Assembly (NCBI GenBank): GCA_001797275.1
Contig: MGOY01000032.1
Span: forward strand, 147,633 to 211,632
Direction of reading: 5' to 3'
Source: Clostridiales bacterium GWF2_38_85
Lineage (GTDB): Bacteria > Bacillota > Clostridia > Oscillospirales > CAG-382
DNA length: 64,000 nt
Below, piece after piece: positions 8,964-18,698 of the stretch. The notes below the pieces were generated by a model, which saw only the letters and a program-made list of their open reading frames with translations, did not search any database and had not been told where the DNA came from. A program made the position numbers and the translations under genes. The first letter of the stretch is position 1. Every line of letters starts with the position of its first letter.

Positions 8964-11900
8964 TTATTTCTTCCTGCGTTTTATTAAAACTAATGCAACA
9001 ACAGCGATTGCAATCAATATAACTCCACCTATAATCCAGAATAATGTTTCAGGAAACTCGTCGAATTTAATTTTTGATTCATCCGTTATGCTTTCTATAT
9101 TTGATGCTGTCGGGTTTTCGAAATATGCGACTGCGTTGGTCAGCTGTTCTGTGATACTGTCGAGGTGTGTCTGATAGATATTTTCTTTCTTCAGATAATT
9201 ATTCAATATTATTATTGCTTGATTGACTGCTGCTCTGCCTTCGTTGCTGTCGGAAACATTGAGCTTTGCTTCAGCAGTATCAATCTTTTCAAGGTACGGT
9301 GCAGGATCGAACCCATACACTCTGAACTCGAATATACCGCCGCTGTAATAGGTTGAGAATGCTTCTACATAGTGACGCTTTAACTGAACATACTTTATAT
9401 AGCGTGCTTTGGCGGTGTCAAACTCTATTTCATCGGTCTTCCGGTCGCCTTCCGAACCGTCTGTCAGGTAATATACCTCAGTCCAGCTATCCTCTGAACC
9501 GGTTTCAGAAATAAATACTTTGTATTCCGGAACATGCTCATGGAATAGAATTTCGACCTTGTTTACATCCATGACCTCACCCAGATCGACAATCAGCCAT
9601 TGCTCGTCCTTGTCTCTTGCAAAAGAAAGCCTGGTCGATTCATTACCGTCGACAGCAAGGTCGTCTGTCAGTCTGCCGTCATTGACTTCAAGTCCGGATA
9701 CGGTGGTCTTGCATTTGTATGCAAGATTTCGGTTGATCCGCAGTGAATTTAAATCGACAGCACCGTATTTGACAGCAATATTTGATACACTCTCACTTAT
9801 TGCTTCGAGTGGCAATACAAAGGTTGAGCTGTCGTTGCGTTCGGTATCAGCCTGGTTCACAGGATAATAATAGTAAGTGTCATCTATAATCAGAACAGTT
9901 TTTTTGTTGTCGGCAGACAGGCGGATATGCATTGTCTTGCCGGCAGGTATTTCATAGTCATATATGAAGGTATATATTTCTCGCTTAAATCCGATTTTTC
10001 CTGTTCCGTTTATATTGGCGAGCAGTTGCCCGTCGGAACCGTCAAACAGAATTATATTTTCGCCCGAAACACTGTCAAGCTTAACATCAAAGTCAGCAGT
10101 ATATGGGAAGCCGATGCTTTTTGCGCCTTCTGTATCAATCACGGAATTCCCGTCAGGCTCGATATCTCTTCCGGGGTTGGTGTTTGCAGCTTTATCTGAG
10201 AGCAGTTCAAATCTTGATATGAAGTTGTCGACATCCATGTCCTCTGTCTGCGTGCCGCACCAGGTCTTCTCGGACATAAGTGCAACCGCGCCCTTCAGAC
10301 GATCAAATATATCAAAGCGTGTGAATCCGCCGTATTCGGTATGCAGATCGTTCCAGAGTGCGAAGCTGGCACCGATTGTCTGAGGGTGTCCGTCAGGCAT
10401 TTTATTACCGCCGCCTAAAGTAAAGTAATTGACCTGCCAGACCTTATATAACGCTTTAAGATCGAAATAGTCAGCAAATCCATAATTTCCTGCCGGAACA
10501 ATATAAAGAATAGGGCCGCAGGTATTTACGATATCATAACCGTAATCGTACAGAGTTTTGTAGTCGGACAACTCGGTCGCCCAGTAATTTGCCTGAGCAT
10601 CACCTGATACCGGAGTTACTCCGTTGAAGCCCTGATTTCCGAATGCACCCCAGAAGCGGGGAGTATAGCCACGGCTGTTTATGTGTTCGATAAGTGCGTT
10701 TGTATATGCTCTCATCTGTTCGCTGTATTCTATCGGATATTCGTCAGTGCCGATGTGTACCTTCTTGCTTACAAAGACAGGATCATCACCTGTTATATAT
10801 TCATCAAAAAGATTTTTGATAAACTCAACCGTTTCGGGATTGCTGATATCAAGATGGTAATTATCTAGCATGGGTACGGAGGGGGTAACATTTGAGAAGC
10901 AGGCTGAATGAGCAGGTGTATCGATTTCGGTAATAACCTCGATACCGTATTTAAGCATTCGCTTTTGATATGCTCTGTACGCATCCTTAGTATAATAACC
11001 GTCGGTTGCGGTCAGTCCTTCAACATCGCTCTCAAGCCTGAAAATGAAATAATTGTTCGCACCGACATCGTTTATATGCAGGTGGATTTCGTTTAGCTTG
11101 AACCATGCGAAGTATTTTGTTATCTCCTCGATATAATCAAGCGGAATCCATGCTCTTGCGACATCAATCATTCCGGAGCGGACCTCATAAGCAGGATAAT
11201 CTCTTGCAATACCTTTAGGAATTGTGAGGCTGTCACGGTTGGAATACAGAATTTGTGTTATACTGATACCACCGTACAAAATACCCTTTTCCGCAGGCGC
11301 ACTGACAGTCAATATATCCTCAACTTCGAGGTAATATCCTTCGTCTCCAAGCTCAGGAATACTGTCATCCAATACAAGATATATATCGCTTTTCTTCGGT
11401 TCGCCCGAAGCAATAGCTATATAAATTCCGAGCATATCTGAGAAATAGCTCTCTATCATCTCAGCCGTTTCGTTAAGGTTGTTGTCTGCAATAACAAGCC
11501 TTGAACTGTCAGACAGAACAAAGTCGCCTGTTGCACCCTTCCACTCACGGAGTGCAGGCAATACCGCAGGAACTGTATTGTCACTGCTTTCGATCTCATA
11601 CCTGCCGGGTACGGTTACAGTTACATTGAAATCGCCCTTCTGGATAACCGAAGGATCATCTTTATGAACCGCTTTGTAAAGCAACGCAACCTCAGTATTA
11701 ACAAGCGGTGTATGTATTCTGCCGTCAAGGTCGATAACCTGAAGATTACTTGAACCAAAAAGCTCGATGTTAAATTCGTCGTTTGGTGAAGCAGGAAGTA
11801 CAAGCTTTGTACCGTCACCGGATATTGTTGGTGCCTTATTCTTCAGCTTTGAAAGCACATCAGGTACGTTAAATTTAGAATATATTTCAATTTCATATAT

Positions 11901-12392
11901 TGACACAGTGTTGTAGCCGTTACCTTTGTTGGCATAGATTCTGACATAACGGGCATTTTTAATAGCAGGGAGCTGATATTGCGAGGTGTAGTTATTCGAA
12001 GCAAGGGTTGAGGAAGTAAAGTTGTTAATTGTCTCCCAGCTTTTCGAATCGCTGCTTATATCTATGCTGTAATCCTTTGAATTTGCGGTCTGCCAGCTGA
12101 TATTGACCTGTGCAATCGGTAAGACTTCTCCGAGATCAACATAAATCCAGACTGGTGAGCCAGGAAGCGATTTATCTGACGACCAGCGTGTTGAAGCATT
12201 GCCGTCGGTTGCATATTCACCTTCAAGGTTATGTCCTTCGACCTCGACACCCGAAGCAATAGTTGTTTTACCAAGTGCGATATTGGGATTGTCGTCCCCC
12301 GTTGCATACTTTACAGATGCAGCAGTTACTACTGCAATTGAAAATAACAGGATGATTGCTAAGCTGAACAGCAATATTTTTTTGTTTTTCAT
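8964..12392 (-). CDS. Large surface-anchored GH20 beta-N-acetylhexosaminidase with two F5/8C domains
   Basis: The enzyme should release terminal N-acetylhexosamine from host or mucin glycans outside the cell. Order: signal peptide (1-25), F5/8 type C discoidin domain (about 35-172), GH20 N-terminal domain (about 285-400), GH20 catalytic barrel (about 400-745) with ITEIDTPAHS and the catalytic pair D550-E551 in HIGTDEYP, a beta-rich region, a second F5/8C domain (about 890-1035), a short helical region (about 1045-1100), then a C-terminal membrane helix and KRRKK tail. Just before the helix is FPETL, which resembles a sortase motif but lacks the final glycine. The protein is thus either sortase-processed or simply membrane-anchored. 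The gene stands alone. Confidence 0.93.
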   Translation of the reverse strand: MKNKKILLFSLAIILLFSIAVVTAASVKYATGDDNPNIALGKTTIASGVEVEGHNLEGEYATDGNASTRWSSDKSLPGSPVWIYVDLGEVLPIAQVNISWQTANSKDYSIDISSDSKSWETINNFTSSTLASNNYTSQYQLPAIKNARYVRIYANKGNGYNTVSIYEIEIYSKFNVPDVLSKLKNKAPTISGDGTKLVLPASPNDEFNIELFGSSNLQVIDLDGRIHTPLVNTEVALLYKAVHKDDPSVIQKGDFNVTVTVPGRYEIESSDNTVPAVLPALREWKGATGDFVLSDSSRLVIADNNLNETAEMIESYFSDMLGIYIAIASGEPKKSDIYLVLDDSIPELGDEGYYLEVEDILTVSAPAEKGILYGGISITQILYSNRDSLTIPKGIARDYPAYEVRSGMIDVARAWIPLDYIEEITKYFAWFKLNEIHLHINDVGANNYFIFRLESDVEGLTATDGYYTKDAYRAYQKRMLKYGIEVITEIDTPAHSACFSNVTPSVPMLDNYHLDISNPETVEFIKNLFDEYITGDDPVFVSKKVHIGTDEYPIEYSEQMRAYTNALIEHINSRGYTPRFWGAFGNQGFNGVTPVSGDAQANYWATELSDYKTLYDYGYDIVNTCGPILYIVPAGNYGFADYFDLKALYKVWQVNYFTLGGGNKMPDGHPQTIGASFALWNDLHTEYGGFTRFDIFDRLKGAVALMSEKTWCGTQTEDMDVDNFISRFELLSDKAANTNPGRDIEPDGNSVIDTEGAKSIGFPYTADFDVKLDSVSGENIILFDGSDGQLLANINGTGKIGFKREIYTFIYDYEIPAGKTMHIRLSADNKKTVLIIDDTYYYYPVNQADTERNDSSTFVLPLEAISESVSNIAVKYGAVDLNSLRINRNLAYKCKTTVSGLEVNDGRLTDDLAVDGNESTRLSFARDKDEQWLIVDLGEVMDVNKVEILFHEHVPEYKVFISETGSEDSWTEVYYLTDGSEGDRKTDEIEFDTAKARYIKYVQLKRHYVEAFSTYYSGGIFEFRVYGFDPAPYLEKIDTAEAKLNVSDSNEGRAAVNQAIIILNNYLKKENIYQTHLDSITEQLTNAVAYFENPTASNIESITDESKIKFDEFPETLFWIIGGVILIAIAVVALVLIKRRKK

Positions 12393-12549
12393 TTATGAGT
12401 CCTTTCCGAGGGGTTGTAATAATGACTAATTATATATCATAAAGCACTACTTGTAAAGGCTTACAAATTTTATTTGTTTTTATTTGTTTTTATTTATTTT
12501 TATTGTCTACTATTTTTATAGGAATTCATACTTTTAACCCAAAATCGTA
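12393..12549. other. AT-rich divergent intergenic region with T-rich tract
   Basis: The gap between the GH20 gene and the yhhN-like gene has no credible ORF. It contains repeated tttttatttg units (about 12469-12512), T-rich on the plus strand and A-rich for GH20 transcription. This may be an UP-element-like upstream region; no function is shown. Confidence 0.4.
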
Positions 12550-12578
12550 TTGACATAAATATGGTGTTGCTGTATAAT
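12550..12578 (+). promoter_or_regulatory. Consensus sigma-A promoter of the yhhN-DUF2812-isc-mnmA run
   Basis: A perfect TTGACA (12550-12555) and a perfect TATAAT (12573-12578) are separated by 17 nt. This is the strongest promoter match in the window and probably drives the following membrane protein and the genes behind it. Confidence 0.8.
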
Positions 12579-12651
12579 AGTATTGAAACATTGATGAAGA
12601 ATAAGATTGCAGATTATTCATATTAAAAAACACAATAATGGGGTAATAGCT

Positions 12652-13371
12652 ATGTTTGCAGCAATATCGCTTGTTATTTCGATGATTTCGGTTATTATAT
12701 ATTCATCGGGGGTTACTGTAAACAAGTCAACAATCATTCTTAAAATGATTGCTTCAACAGTTTTTTTAGTTTGCGGTATACTTGCGAGGAAGCTTTCAAA
12801 AAACAATTTACAATATTCTTGGTTGGTAATATCGGGACTGGCATGCGGATTTATAGGTGACTTTTTGCTTGCAGCAAAATACACTGCCGGTTTAAAATGG
12901 AGCTGGGGCTTTGAAGCAGGACTGTTATTTTTCTTTATTGAACATATACTGCTTATCCTCGCTCTCACAGGTATACAACGGATTTCATTGAAGGATATAA
13001 TCATCTCCGCAATCGTATATATTCCGTTCCTGCTGTTGTTTATCACAGGAAGGGAAAAACTTGAAACATTATTGATTCCCATGATTGTATATGGATTTAT
13101 CTTGATCTTTGTAACTGTCAAAGCATTTTCGATTCCCGCTGCGCTTGTTAACAGTCCGACACAAATTCTGCTTGCGGTCGGGATTGCATTCTTCTGTCTA
13201 TCGGATATAATACTCGGCCTGAGCATGACATTTGATTTGAATGCAGAGATAGCGAAGCTGTTCTCCTGCCCAAAACCATACGACACGCAGTGGATATTCT
13301 TTTCTAACGCAATTACTTATTTTCTGGGGCAGACAATGATTGCCTCAACAATATTTTATATAAAAAAGTAA
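12652..13371 (+). CDS. YhhN/TMEM86-family membrane protein (lysoplasmalogenase-like)
   Basis: A protein of about 239 residues with eight hydrophobic segments. The conserved FIGDFLL and FFCLSDIILG motifs, with aspartates inside membrane helices, place it in the YhhN (TMEM86) family. Animal members hydrolyse the vinyl-ether bond of lysoplasmalogens; plasmalogens also occur in many anaerobic Clostridia, so a role in ether-lipid turnover is plausible but inferred. The frame opens at a TTG (12607), but ATG 12652 follows GGGG at 8-nt spacing and is the better start. The DUF2812 gene begins about 20 nt after the stop. Confidence 0.75.
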   Translation: MFAAISLVISMISVIIYSSGVTVNKSTIILKMIASTVFLVCGILARKLSKNNLQYSWLVISGLACGFIGDFLLAAKYTAGLKWSWGFEAGLLFFFIEHILLILALTGIQRISLKDIIISAIVYIPFLLLFITGREKLETLLIPMIVYGFILIFVTVKAFSIPAALVNSPTQILLAVGIAFFCLSDIILGLSMTFDLNAEIAKLFSCPKPYDTQWIFFSNAITYFLGQTMIASTIFYIKK

Positions 13372-13390
13372 ACCGAGAGGAGTGTTACGT

Positions 13391-13975
13391 ATGTCTTTTA
13401 GATATCATAAGTTCTTTATGGATCAACAACACGAGACAGAATGGCTGAATTACATGGCTGTTAAGGGACTTGTATTGTTTAAAAAATCGCCTTTGACATA
13501 TTATTTCGAGCTTATAGAGCTGCCACCCGAAACATTTTATAAATACAGAATACTGACCTTGAAAGCACCGGTAGAAAACGGTGACAGCGAAGCTGAAATT
13601 ACAGAGATAGCCAAAGATGGCAGCGAGCTTGCCTGCGGTTATAAATGCTTTGCTTATTTCAGACGCACCGAAGGCGAATTTGCCGAATACAATGATGCGA
13701 TTTCCCGCAAGAAGCATTATTCTGCGATAATGCAGTTATACCTTTCTTTATTTCTTGCATCAGTAGCTGTACTGAACTATCAAATTGTTTTTGCATTCAA
13801 GCAAAAAATAGAGGAAGAACCGATTGTTGGTGTACTTGCAATTATACTATCTGCGGTAGCAGCATTATCACTCGCTGTTCCGCTGACTTATTATACAGAA
13901 AAATTCATAAAACTCAGGAAAGAAGTAAAGCTACTGAGAAATAAAGAAACGAAAGGAAGTTTTGTTAATGAGTGA
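13391..13975 (+). CDS. DUF2812 domain membrane protein
   Basis: The N-terminus (FRYHKFFMDQQHETEWLNYMAVKGLVL) is typical of DUF2812, a Firmicutes family of unknown role often encoded beside PadR regulators. The first 105 residues are soluble, followed by two membrane helices (about residues 115-160) and a short basic tail. ATG 13391 lies 8 nt after AGAGGAG, better than the upstream GTG 13382. No PadR gene is adjacent. Its stop overlaps the start of the cysteine desulfurase gene by 8 nt, so translation of the two is probably coupled. Confidence 0.8.
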   Translation: MSFRYHKFFMDQQHETEWLNYMAVKGLVLFKKSPLTYYFELIELPPETFYKYRILTLKAPVENGDSEAEITEIAKDGSELACGYKCFAYFRRTEGEFAEYNDAISRKKHYSAIMQLYLSLFLASVAVLNYQIVFAFKQKIEEEPIVGVLAIILSAVAALSLAVPLTYYTEKFIKLRKEVKLLRNKETKGSFVNE

Positions 13976-15158
13976 CAAAGAAAAAAAATTAATCTATGTA
14001 GATAATGCCGCCACCACTAAAGTGTCAAAAAGTGTCATCGAAGCGATGTTACCATATATGGAAACTTATTATGGCAATCCGTCAAGCCAGCTTTATTCAC
14101 TCGGCAGAGAAGCTAAAGCTGCACTTGAAAAAGCAAGACAAGGGGTTGCCGAACTGCTCGGATGCGATGCGAACGAGATAATATTCACCTCAGGCGGCAC
14201 CGAGGCTGATAACTGGGCAATAAAAGGCACTGCTTATGCCACAAAAGGCAGGCATATCATAACCTCAAAAATAGAACATCACGCAATTTTGCACACACTC
14301 GATGCTCTGATAAAGCAGGGCTTTGAGGTTACCTATCTTGATGTTTATGACAACGGTATTGTAAGACCCGAAGACCTTGAAAAAGCCATCAGAGAAGATA
14401 CAATTCTTATAACCGTCATGTATGCAAACAACGAAATAGGCACAATTCAACCTATAAAGGCACTCGCAGAAATTGCGAGGAAGCATAAGATTCCGTTCTT
14501 TACCGACGCTGTACAGGCTGTCGGAAAGCTGCCGATTAATGTAAAGGAGCTTGGAGTGGACATGCTTTCACTCTCAGGCCATAAAATACATGCACCAAAG
14601 GGAATAGGCGCATTATATATACGCAAGGGTGTACGGCTGAGCAACCTTATTGAAGGCGGCGGTCAGGAACGCGGAAAACGCTCAGGTACAGAAAATGTTG
14701 CCGGAGTTATAGCTCTTGAGCAAGCGCTCAGGGAAGCTGTTGCGGATTTAACGGATAAAGACAAGGTTGGAAAGCTACGTGATTATCTGGCTGATAAGTT
14801 AATAAAGATACCTTATTCAAGAATAAACGGCGATATTAAGAACCGACTTGATGAGAACCTGAATATGTCCTTCGAGTTTATCGAGGGCGAGGGGCTTATC
14901 ATGCTGCTTGATATGAACGGTATATGTGCATCCACCGGCTCTGCATGCTCAACCAGTTCGCTTGAGCCATCGCATGTTCTTCGTGCTTTGGGACTACCGC
15001 ACGAGATATGCCATGGTTCTCTCAGAATTTCACTGTCTGCAGATAATACCTTTGAAGAAATGGACTATATCGCAGAAAAAGTAACCTGGGCAGTCAACAG
15101 ACTTCGTATGATGTCACCGTTGTACGAAAGAAAACTTAAAGAAGAAAGGTCGAAATAA
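13968..15158 (+). CDS. Cysteine desulfurase (NifS/IscS class)
   Basis: A PLP enzyme that takes sulfur from cysteine as a protein-bound persulfide, for Fe-S clusters and tRNA thiolation. The PLP lysine is in SGHKIHAPKG and the active-site cysteine is in the flexible loop STGSACSTSS. The start YVDNAATT is characteristic. Length 396 aa is normal. ATG 13968 follows AAAGGAAG and lies inside the end of the DUF2812 gene; the TTG 6 nt upstream is less likely. It is followed at once by the IscU scaffold and MnmA, so both Fe-S assembly and 2-thiouridine synthesis are likely uses. Confidence 0.95.
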   Translation: MSDKEKKLIYVDNAATTKVSKSVIEAMLPYMETYYGNPSSQLYSLGREAKAALEKARQGVAELLGCDANEIIFTSGGTEADNWAIKGTAYATKGRHIITSKIEHHAILHTLDALIKQGFEVTYLDVYDNGIVRPEDLEKAIREDTILITVMYANNEIGTIQPIKALAEIARKHKIPFFTDAVQAVGKLPINVKELGVDMLSLSGHKIHAPKGIGALYIRKGVRLSNLIEGGGQERGKRSGTENVAGVIALEQALREAVADLTDKDKVGKLRDYLADKLIKIPYSRINGDIKNRLDENLNMSFEFIEGEGLIMLLDMNGICASTGSACSTSSLEPSHVLRALGLPHEICHGSLRISLSADNTFEEMDYIAEKVTWAVNRLRMMSPLYERKLKEERSK

Positions 15159-15161
15159 TAT

Positions 15162-15593
15162 ATGTACAGCGAAAAAGTAATGGACCATTTTGCAAACCCC
15201 CACAATGTCGGTGAGATAGAGAATGCTGACGGTGTCGGTGAAGTTGGTAACGCAAAATGCGGCGATATAATGAAAATATATCTTAAAATAAAAGACGATA
15301 TTATAGTCGATGTTAAATTCAAGACCTTTGGTTGTGGCGCAGCAATTGCAACCTCATCCATGGCGACTGAGCTTATCAAAGGAAAGAGCGTCAATGAAGC
15401 AGTCAAGCTGACAAACAAGGCAGTAATCGAAGCACTTGATGGTCTGCCCGCACCGAAGATACACTGCTCAGTGCTTGCTGAAGAAGCTGTAAAGGCCGCT
15501 CTTGCTGACTACTACAAGAAAATCGGCAGAGATGCAAGCGATCTGATGGTCTGCGAAGGCTGCTGCGGTTCTTGCGATCATCACCATGAATAA
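15162..15593 (+). CDS. NifU/IscU-type iron-sulfur scaffold
   Basis: The 143-residue protein has the scaffold family's start MYSEKVMDHFANPHNVGEI and three conserved cysteines, in GNAKCGD, FGCGAA and KIHCSVL, which hold the nascent cluster. The C-terminus adds a Cys/His-rich tail (CEGCCGSCDHHHE) that could bind extra metal. It begins 3 nt after the desulfurase stop and overlaps the mnmA start by 8 nt, making a tight three-gene unit. This compact desulfurase-scaffold-MnmA order is common in Clostridia. Confidence 0.94.
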   Translation: MYSEKVMDHFANPHNVGEIENADGVGEVGNAKCGDIMKIYLKIKDDIIVDVKFKTFGCGAAIATSSMATELIKGKSVNEAVKLTNKAVIEALDGLPAPKIHCSVLAEEAVKAALADYYKKIGRDASDLMVCEGCCGSCDHHHE

Positions 15594-16614
15594 GAAGGTT
15601 GTCGTCGGTCTATCGGGCGGAGTTGACAGCGCAATGAGTGCTTTAAAGTTGAAAAACAGCGGAATGCAGGTACTCGGGCTATACATCATGATGCACGAAA
15701 ACTATACCGACTCACTTCAAAAAGCAAAACAAGCTGCAGATCAGGCAGAGATTGATTTTGATACAGTTGATAAACGTGATGAATTCAAAGAAATCGTCAT
15801 AAATCAATTTGTCAATGAGTACCTTAAGGGCAGAACCCCAAATCCCTGCGTTATCTGTAACAGCAATATAAAAATAGCAACACTCTGCGACGAAGCTGAT
15901 AAAAGAGGCTATGACTTTGTCGCAACCGGACATTATGCGAGGATTGATAAGGATCCGAAAATTGGTAGATACACTGTGTTCTGTGCTGAGGATGGGAAAA
16001 AGGACCAAAGCTATATGCTCTGGCAACTCAACCAGAAACAGCTTTCGAAGCTGATAACTCCATTGTCAAATGAATACAAAAATATTTTGAAGAACGATGC
16101 AAAGAAAGTGTTTTCTGCAGCTGAATATGACGAAAGTCAAGAAATCTGTTTTATACCTTCGAATGATTATGTTTCGTTCATAAATAATTATCTTTCAGCT
16201 GAGCAACTGCCACCACCCGGCAATTTCATTGATTCAGATGGCAAAATAATCGGTAGACATAAGGGCATCCACAACTACACTATCGGTCAGAGGCACGGAC
16301 TCGGAATCGTTCTCGGCGAAAGAGCATTCATAACAAAAATTGACACTAAAATGAACGATATAACTGTTGGTGTTACTGGTGATGAGTTTACAGACACCTT
16401 TAAAGCCGATAACCTGAATTTTATGGTTGAAGACATACCTGAATATGTTACGGTCAAAACACGCTATCATTCAAAAAAATATCCCGTCAAGGTTGAATTT
16501 ATTGAAAATTATGTTAAAGTAACCTCAGAAATACCGCTAAGAGCAATAACTCCCGGTCAATCTGCGGTATTTTATAAAGATAACATGGTACTGTTCGGTG
16601 GGCTTATAGGTTGA
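15586..16614 (+). CDS. mnmA: tRNA-specific 2-thiouridylase
   Basis: MnmA adds sulfur to the wobble uridine (U34) of tRNAs for Lys, Glu and Gln, using persulfide from the desulfurase encoded two genes upstream. The ATP pyrophosphatase motif SGGVDS is at the N-terminus. The two catalytic cysteines lie in NPCVICN and SQEICFI, and the C-terminal barrel includes IGQRHGLG. At 342 aa it is slightly shorter than average but complete. Its start lies within the 3' end of the scaffold gene, indicating coupled translation. Confidence 0.95.
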   Translation: MNKKVVVGLSGGVDSAMSALKLKNSGMQVLGLYIMMHENYTDSLQKAKQAADQAEIDFDTVDKRDEFKEIVINQFVNEYLKGRTPNPCVICNSNIKIATLCDEADKRGYDFVATGHYARIDKDPKIGRYTVFCAEDGKKDQSYMLWQLNQKQLSKLITPLSNEYKNILKNDAKKVFSAAEYDESQEICFIPSNDYVSFINNYLSAEQLPPPGNFIDSDGKIIGRHKGIHNYTIGQRHGLGIVLGERAFITKIDTKMNDITVGVTGDEFTDTFKADNLNFMVEDIPEYVTVKTRYHSKKYPVKVEFIENYVKVTSEIPLRAITPGQSAVFYKDNMVLFGGLIG

Positions 16615-16740
16615 ACAGATAGAAACATCTTTTTTAATTTTAACTTGTTCAACCAGCGAGTTTGTGTTTTCGAACATAATAATAGAAATCGTAAACTCAA
16701 AAAACAATCATATATATTAATATGAAAGGAAGTTACAGGT

Positions 16741-17682
16741 ATGAGCAATACCTTAGAATATTCTATAAAACTAACAGAGGTTGCTGCTGAATTTCAACTT
16801 GAAGAAATTTTTATTCCATCATTTGTTGAAGAAATAACGGTAAAGAGAGCCGATGTTAGCCGTCCAGGGTTGCCACTTGCCGGCTTTTTCAGTCATTTCG
16901 AAGGTGGACGTATTCAGATAATAGGCAATATGGAGCATAAATATCTTCAGACATTGCCTGATGATGAAAGAGTATTGCATCTCGAAAAATTCATTTCACA
17001 TGGTGTTGTTGCAGTTGTTGTTTCGAACTCACTTGAGATTTTTGAAGAATTAAAATGCTATTGTGAGAAATATAATACCCCACTTTATCGAACCTGGGAT
17101 ACAACATCATCATTTATGGCAGCGCTTATTGCATATTTGAATATTGCACTCGCTGAGCGTATCACCCGGCATGGTGTACTGGTTGAGGTTTACGGTGAAG
17201 GAATTTTAATACTCGGCGATAGCGGCATCGGTAAAAGCGAAACTGCAATTGAACTTGTCAAAAGAGGGCACCGTCTTATTGCAGACGATGCGGTTGAACT
17301 CAAAAAAGTCTCGGCAAAAACTCTTGTTGGAAGCGCACCCGAACTTATCAGACACTACATAGAGCTGCGAGGAATCGGTATAATTGATGTACGCAGAATT
17401 TTTGGAATGGGTGCAGTGAAACTATCCGAGAAAATTGACCTGATACTGAACCTTGAGATGTGGGAAAAAGGAAAATTCTACGAACGTTTTGGGCTGGATG
17501 ACGAATATACAGAAATTCTCGGTATCAAAATCCCATCAATAACAATTCCGGTACAACCCGGTAGAAACCTTGCAGTTATAATCGAAATTGCAGCAATGAA
17601 TAACAGACAGAAAAAAATGGGCTATAATACTGCTCTTGAATTCAATAAACGTTTAATGCAGAATATAGCTGATAATCAATAA
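16741..17682 (+). CDS. hprK: HPr kinase/phosphorylase
   Basis: HprK phosphorylates and dephosphorylates Ser46 of HPr and so controls carbon catabolite repression in Firmicutes. The Walker A loop GDSGIGKSE (G159-E167) and the following HRLIADDAVE segment are diagnostic; the C-terminal signature around GIGIIDVRRIFGMGAV is present. Length 313 aa is normal. AAAGGAAG precedes the ATG. The ROK glucokinase gene follows after about 22 nt. Pairing the carbon-status kinase with a sugar kinase suggests a sugar-response unit. Confidence 0.97.
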   Translation: MSNTLEYSIKLTEVAAEFQLEEIFIPSFVEEITVKRADVSRPGLPLAGFFSHFEGGRIQIIGNMEHKYLQTLPDDERVLHLEKFISHGVVAVVVSNSLEIFEELKCYCEKYNTPLYRTWDTTSSFMAALIAYLNIALAERITRHGVLVEVYGEGILILGDSGIGKSETAIELVKRGHRLIADDAVELKKVSAKTLVGSAPELIRHYIELRGIGIIDVRRIFGMGAVKLSEKIDLILNLEMWEKGKFYERFGLDDEYTEILGIKIPSITIPVQPGRNLAVIIEIAAMNNRQKKMGYNTALEFNKRLMQNIADNQ

Positions 17683-17704
17683 TCAATTCAGAAAGGGAAT
17701 TCTT

Positions 17705-18658
17705 ATGAATTATTATATTGGTGTAGATCTTGGAGGAACAAAAATTGCTGCCGGTATTACTGACGAAAGCGGCAAGATTCTTATTAAGGACAGTGTTCCC
17801 ACACTTGCTGAAAGAGAAGCAGATGAAATCGTTAAGGATATGGCGAAGCTTTGCCTTAGTCTTGCCGAAAGAATGAACCTTACAATGAAAGATATCAGAT
17901 ATGTCGGTGTAGCGACGCCTGGTATTGCAAACCAAAACCGCGGTACTGTTGATTATTCCTGTAATCTTCCAATGGTCAATTATCCCCTTGTTCAAAGATT
18001 ACAGAACTTTCTTGGAATAAAAAAGGTACTTATTGAAAACGATGCAAATGCAGCAGCACTTGGCGAAACAATCTGTGGTGCTGCACAAAATTGCAACAAT
18101 TCTGTCATGATCACTCTCGGCACCGGTGTTGGTGGCGGATGTATAATTAACAGAAAAGTGTATAGCGGATTTAACTTCTGCGGTCCTGAACTTGGACATA
18201 TTGTTATTGAACATGACGGTGTACCCTGTTCCTGTGGCAGAAAAGGCTGCTGGGAATCCTATTCTTCAGCTACTGCACTCATCAGAATGACAAAGGAAAA
18301 ACTTTTATTAACAAAAGACACAATTATGTGGGAAATGACCGGCAATGATATCAACAAGGTCAGTGGCAAAACGGCATTTACCGCATCAAAGCAAGGCGAC
18401 AAGGCAGGGCAGGAGGTCGTTGATAAATACATCGGCTATCTTGCAAGCGGTATTGTCAGTGTTATCAATATCTTTCAGCCCGAAGTTCTAAGCATCGGCG
18501 GTGGAGTTAGCGGCGAAGGTGATTATCTTCTGAAACCGCTCATGAAAATTGTTGATAAAGAAGAATATGCGAGAGACAGCACAGCAAGAACAAAAATCAA
18601 AATTGCACAGCTTGGAAATGATGCCGGTATAATAGGTGCTGCAATGCTTGGTATTTAA
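17705..18658 (+). CDS. glcK: ROK-family glucokinase
   Basis: The N-terminal DLGGTKIAAGITD ATP loop, the catalytic aspartate in IENDANAAALGE and the zinc-binding CSCGRKGCWESYSS motif identify a ROK kinase of the glucokinase type. It phosphorylates glucose (or a related hexose such as mannose) in the cytosol. No helix-turn-helix precedes the kinase domain, so it is an enzyme rather than a ROK repressor. Length 317 aa is normal. It follows hprK with AGAAAGGGA as ribosome site, and a hairpin with T-run ends the transcript just after it. Confidence 0.93.
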   Translation: MNYYIGVDLGGTKIAAGITDESGKILIKDSVPTLAEREADEIVKDMAKLCLSLAERMNLTMKDIRYVGVATPGIANQNRGTVDYSCNLPMVNYPLVQRLQNFLGIKKVLIENDANAAALGETICGAAQNCNNSVMITLGTGVGGGCIINRKVYSGFNFCGPELGHIVIEHDGVPCSCGRKGCWESYSSATALIRMTKEKLLLTKDTIMWEMTGNDINKVSGKTAFTASKQGDKAGQEVVDKYIGYLASGIVSVINIFQPEVLSIGGGVSGEGDYLLKPLMKIVDKEEYARDSTARTKIKIAQLGNDAGIIGAAMLGI

Positions 18659-18698
18659 AATAAGTTTAATATAAATTACCTTAGAAAGGGTATGAGGC

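Noticed and set aside
12618..13286. A 222-codon minus-strand frame inside the YhhN-like gene
   Set aside because: Membrane-protein codon patterns often leave the opposite strand open; the plus frame has YhhN motifs and a consensus promoter.
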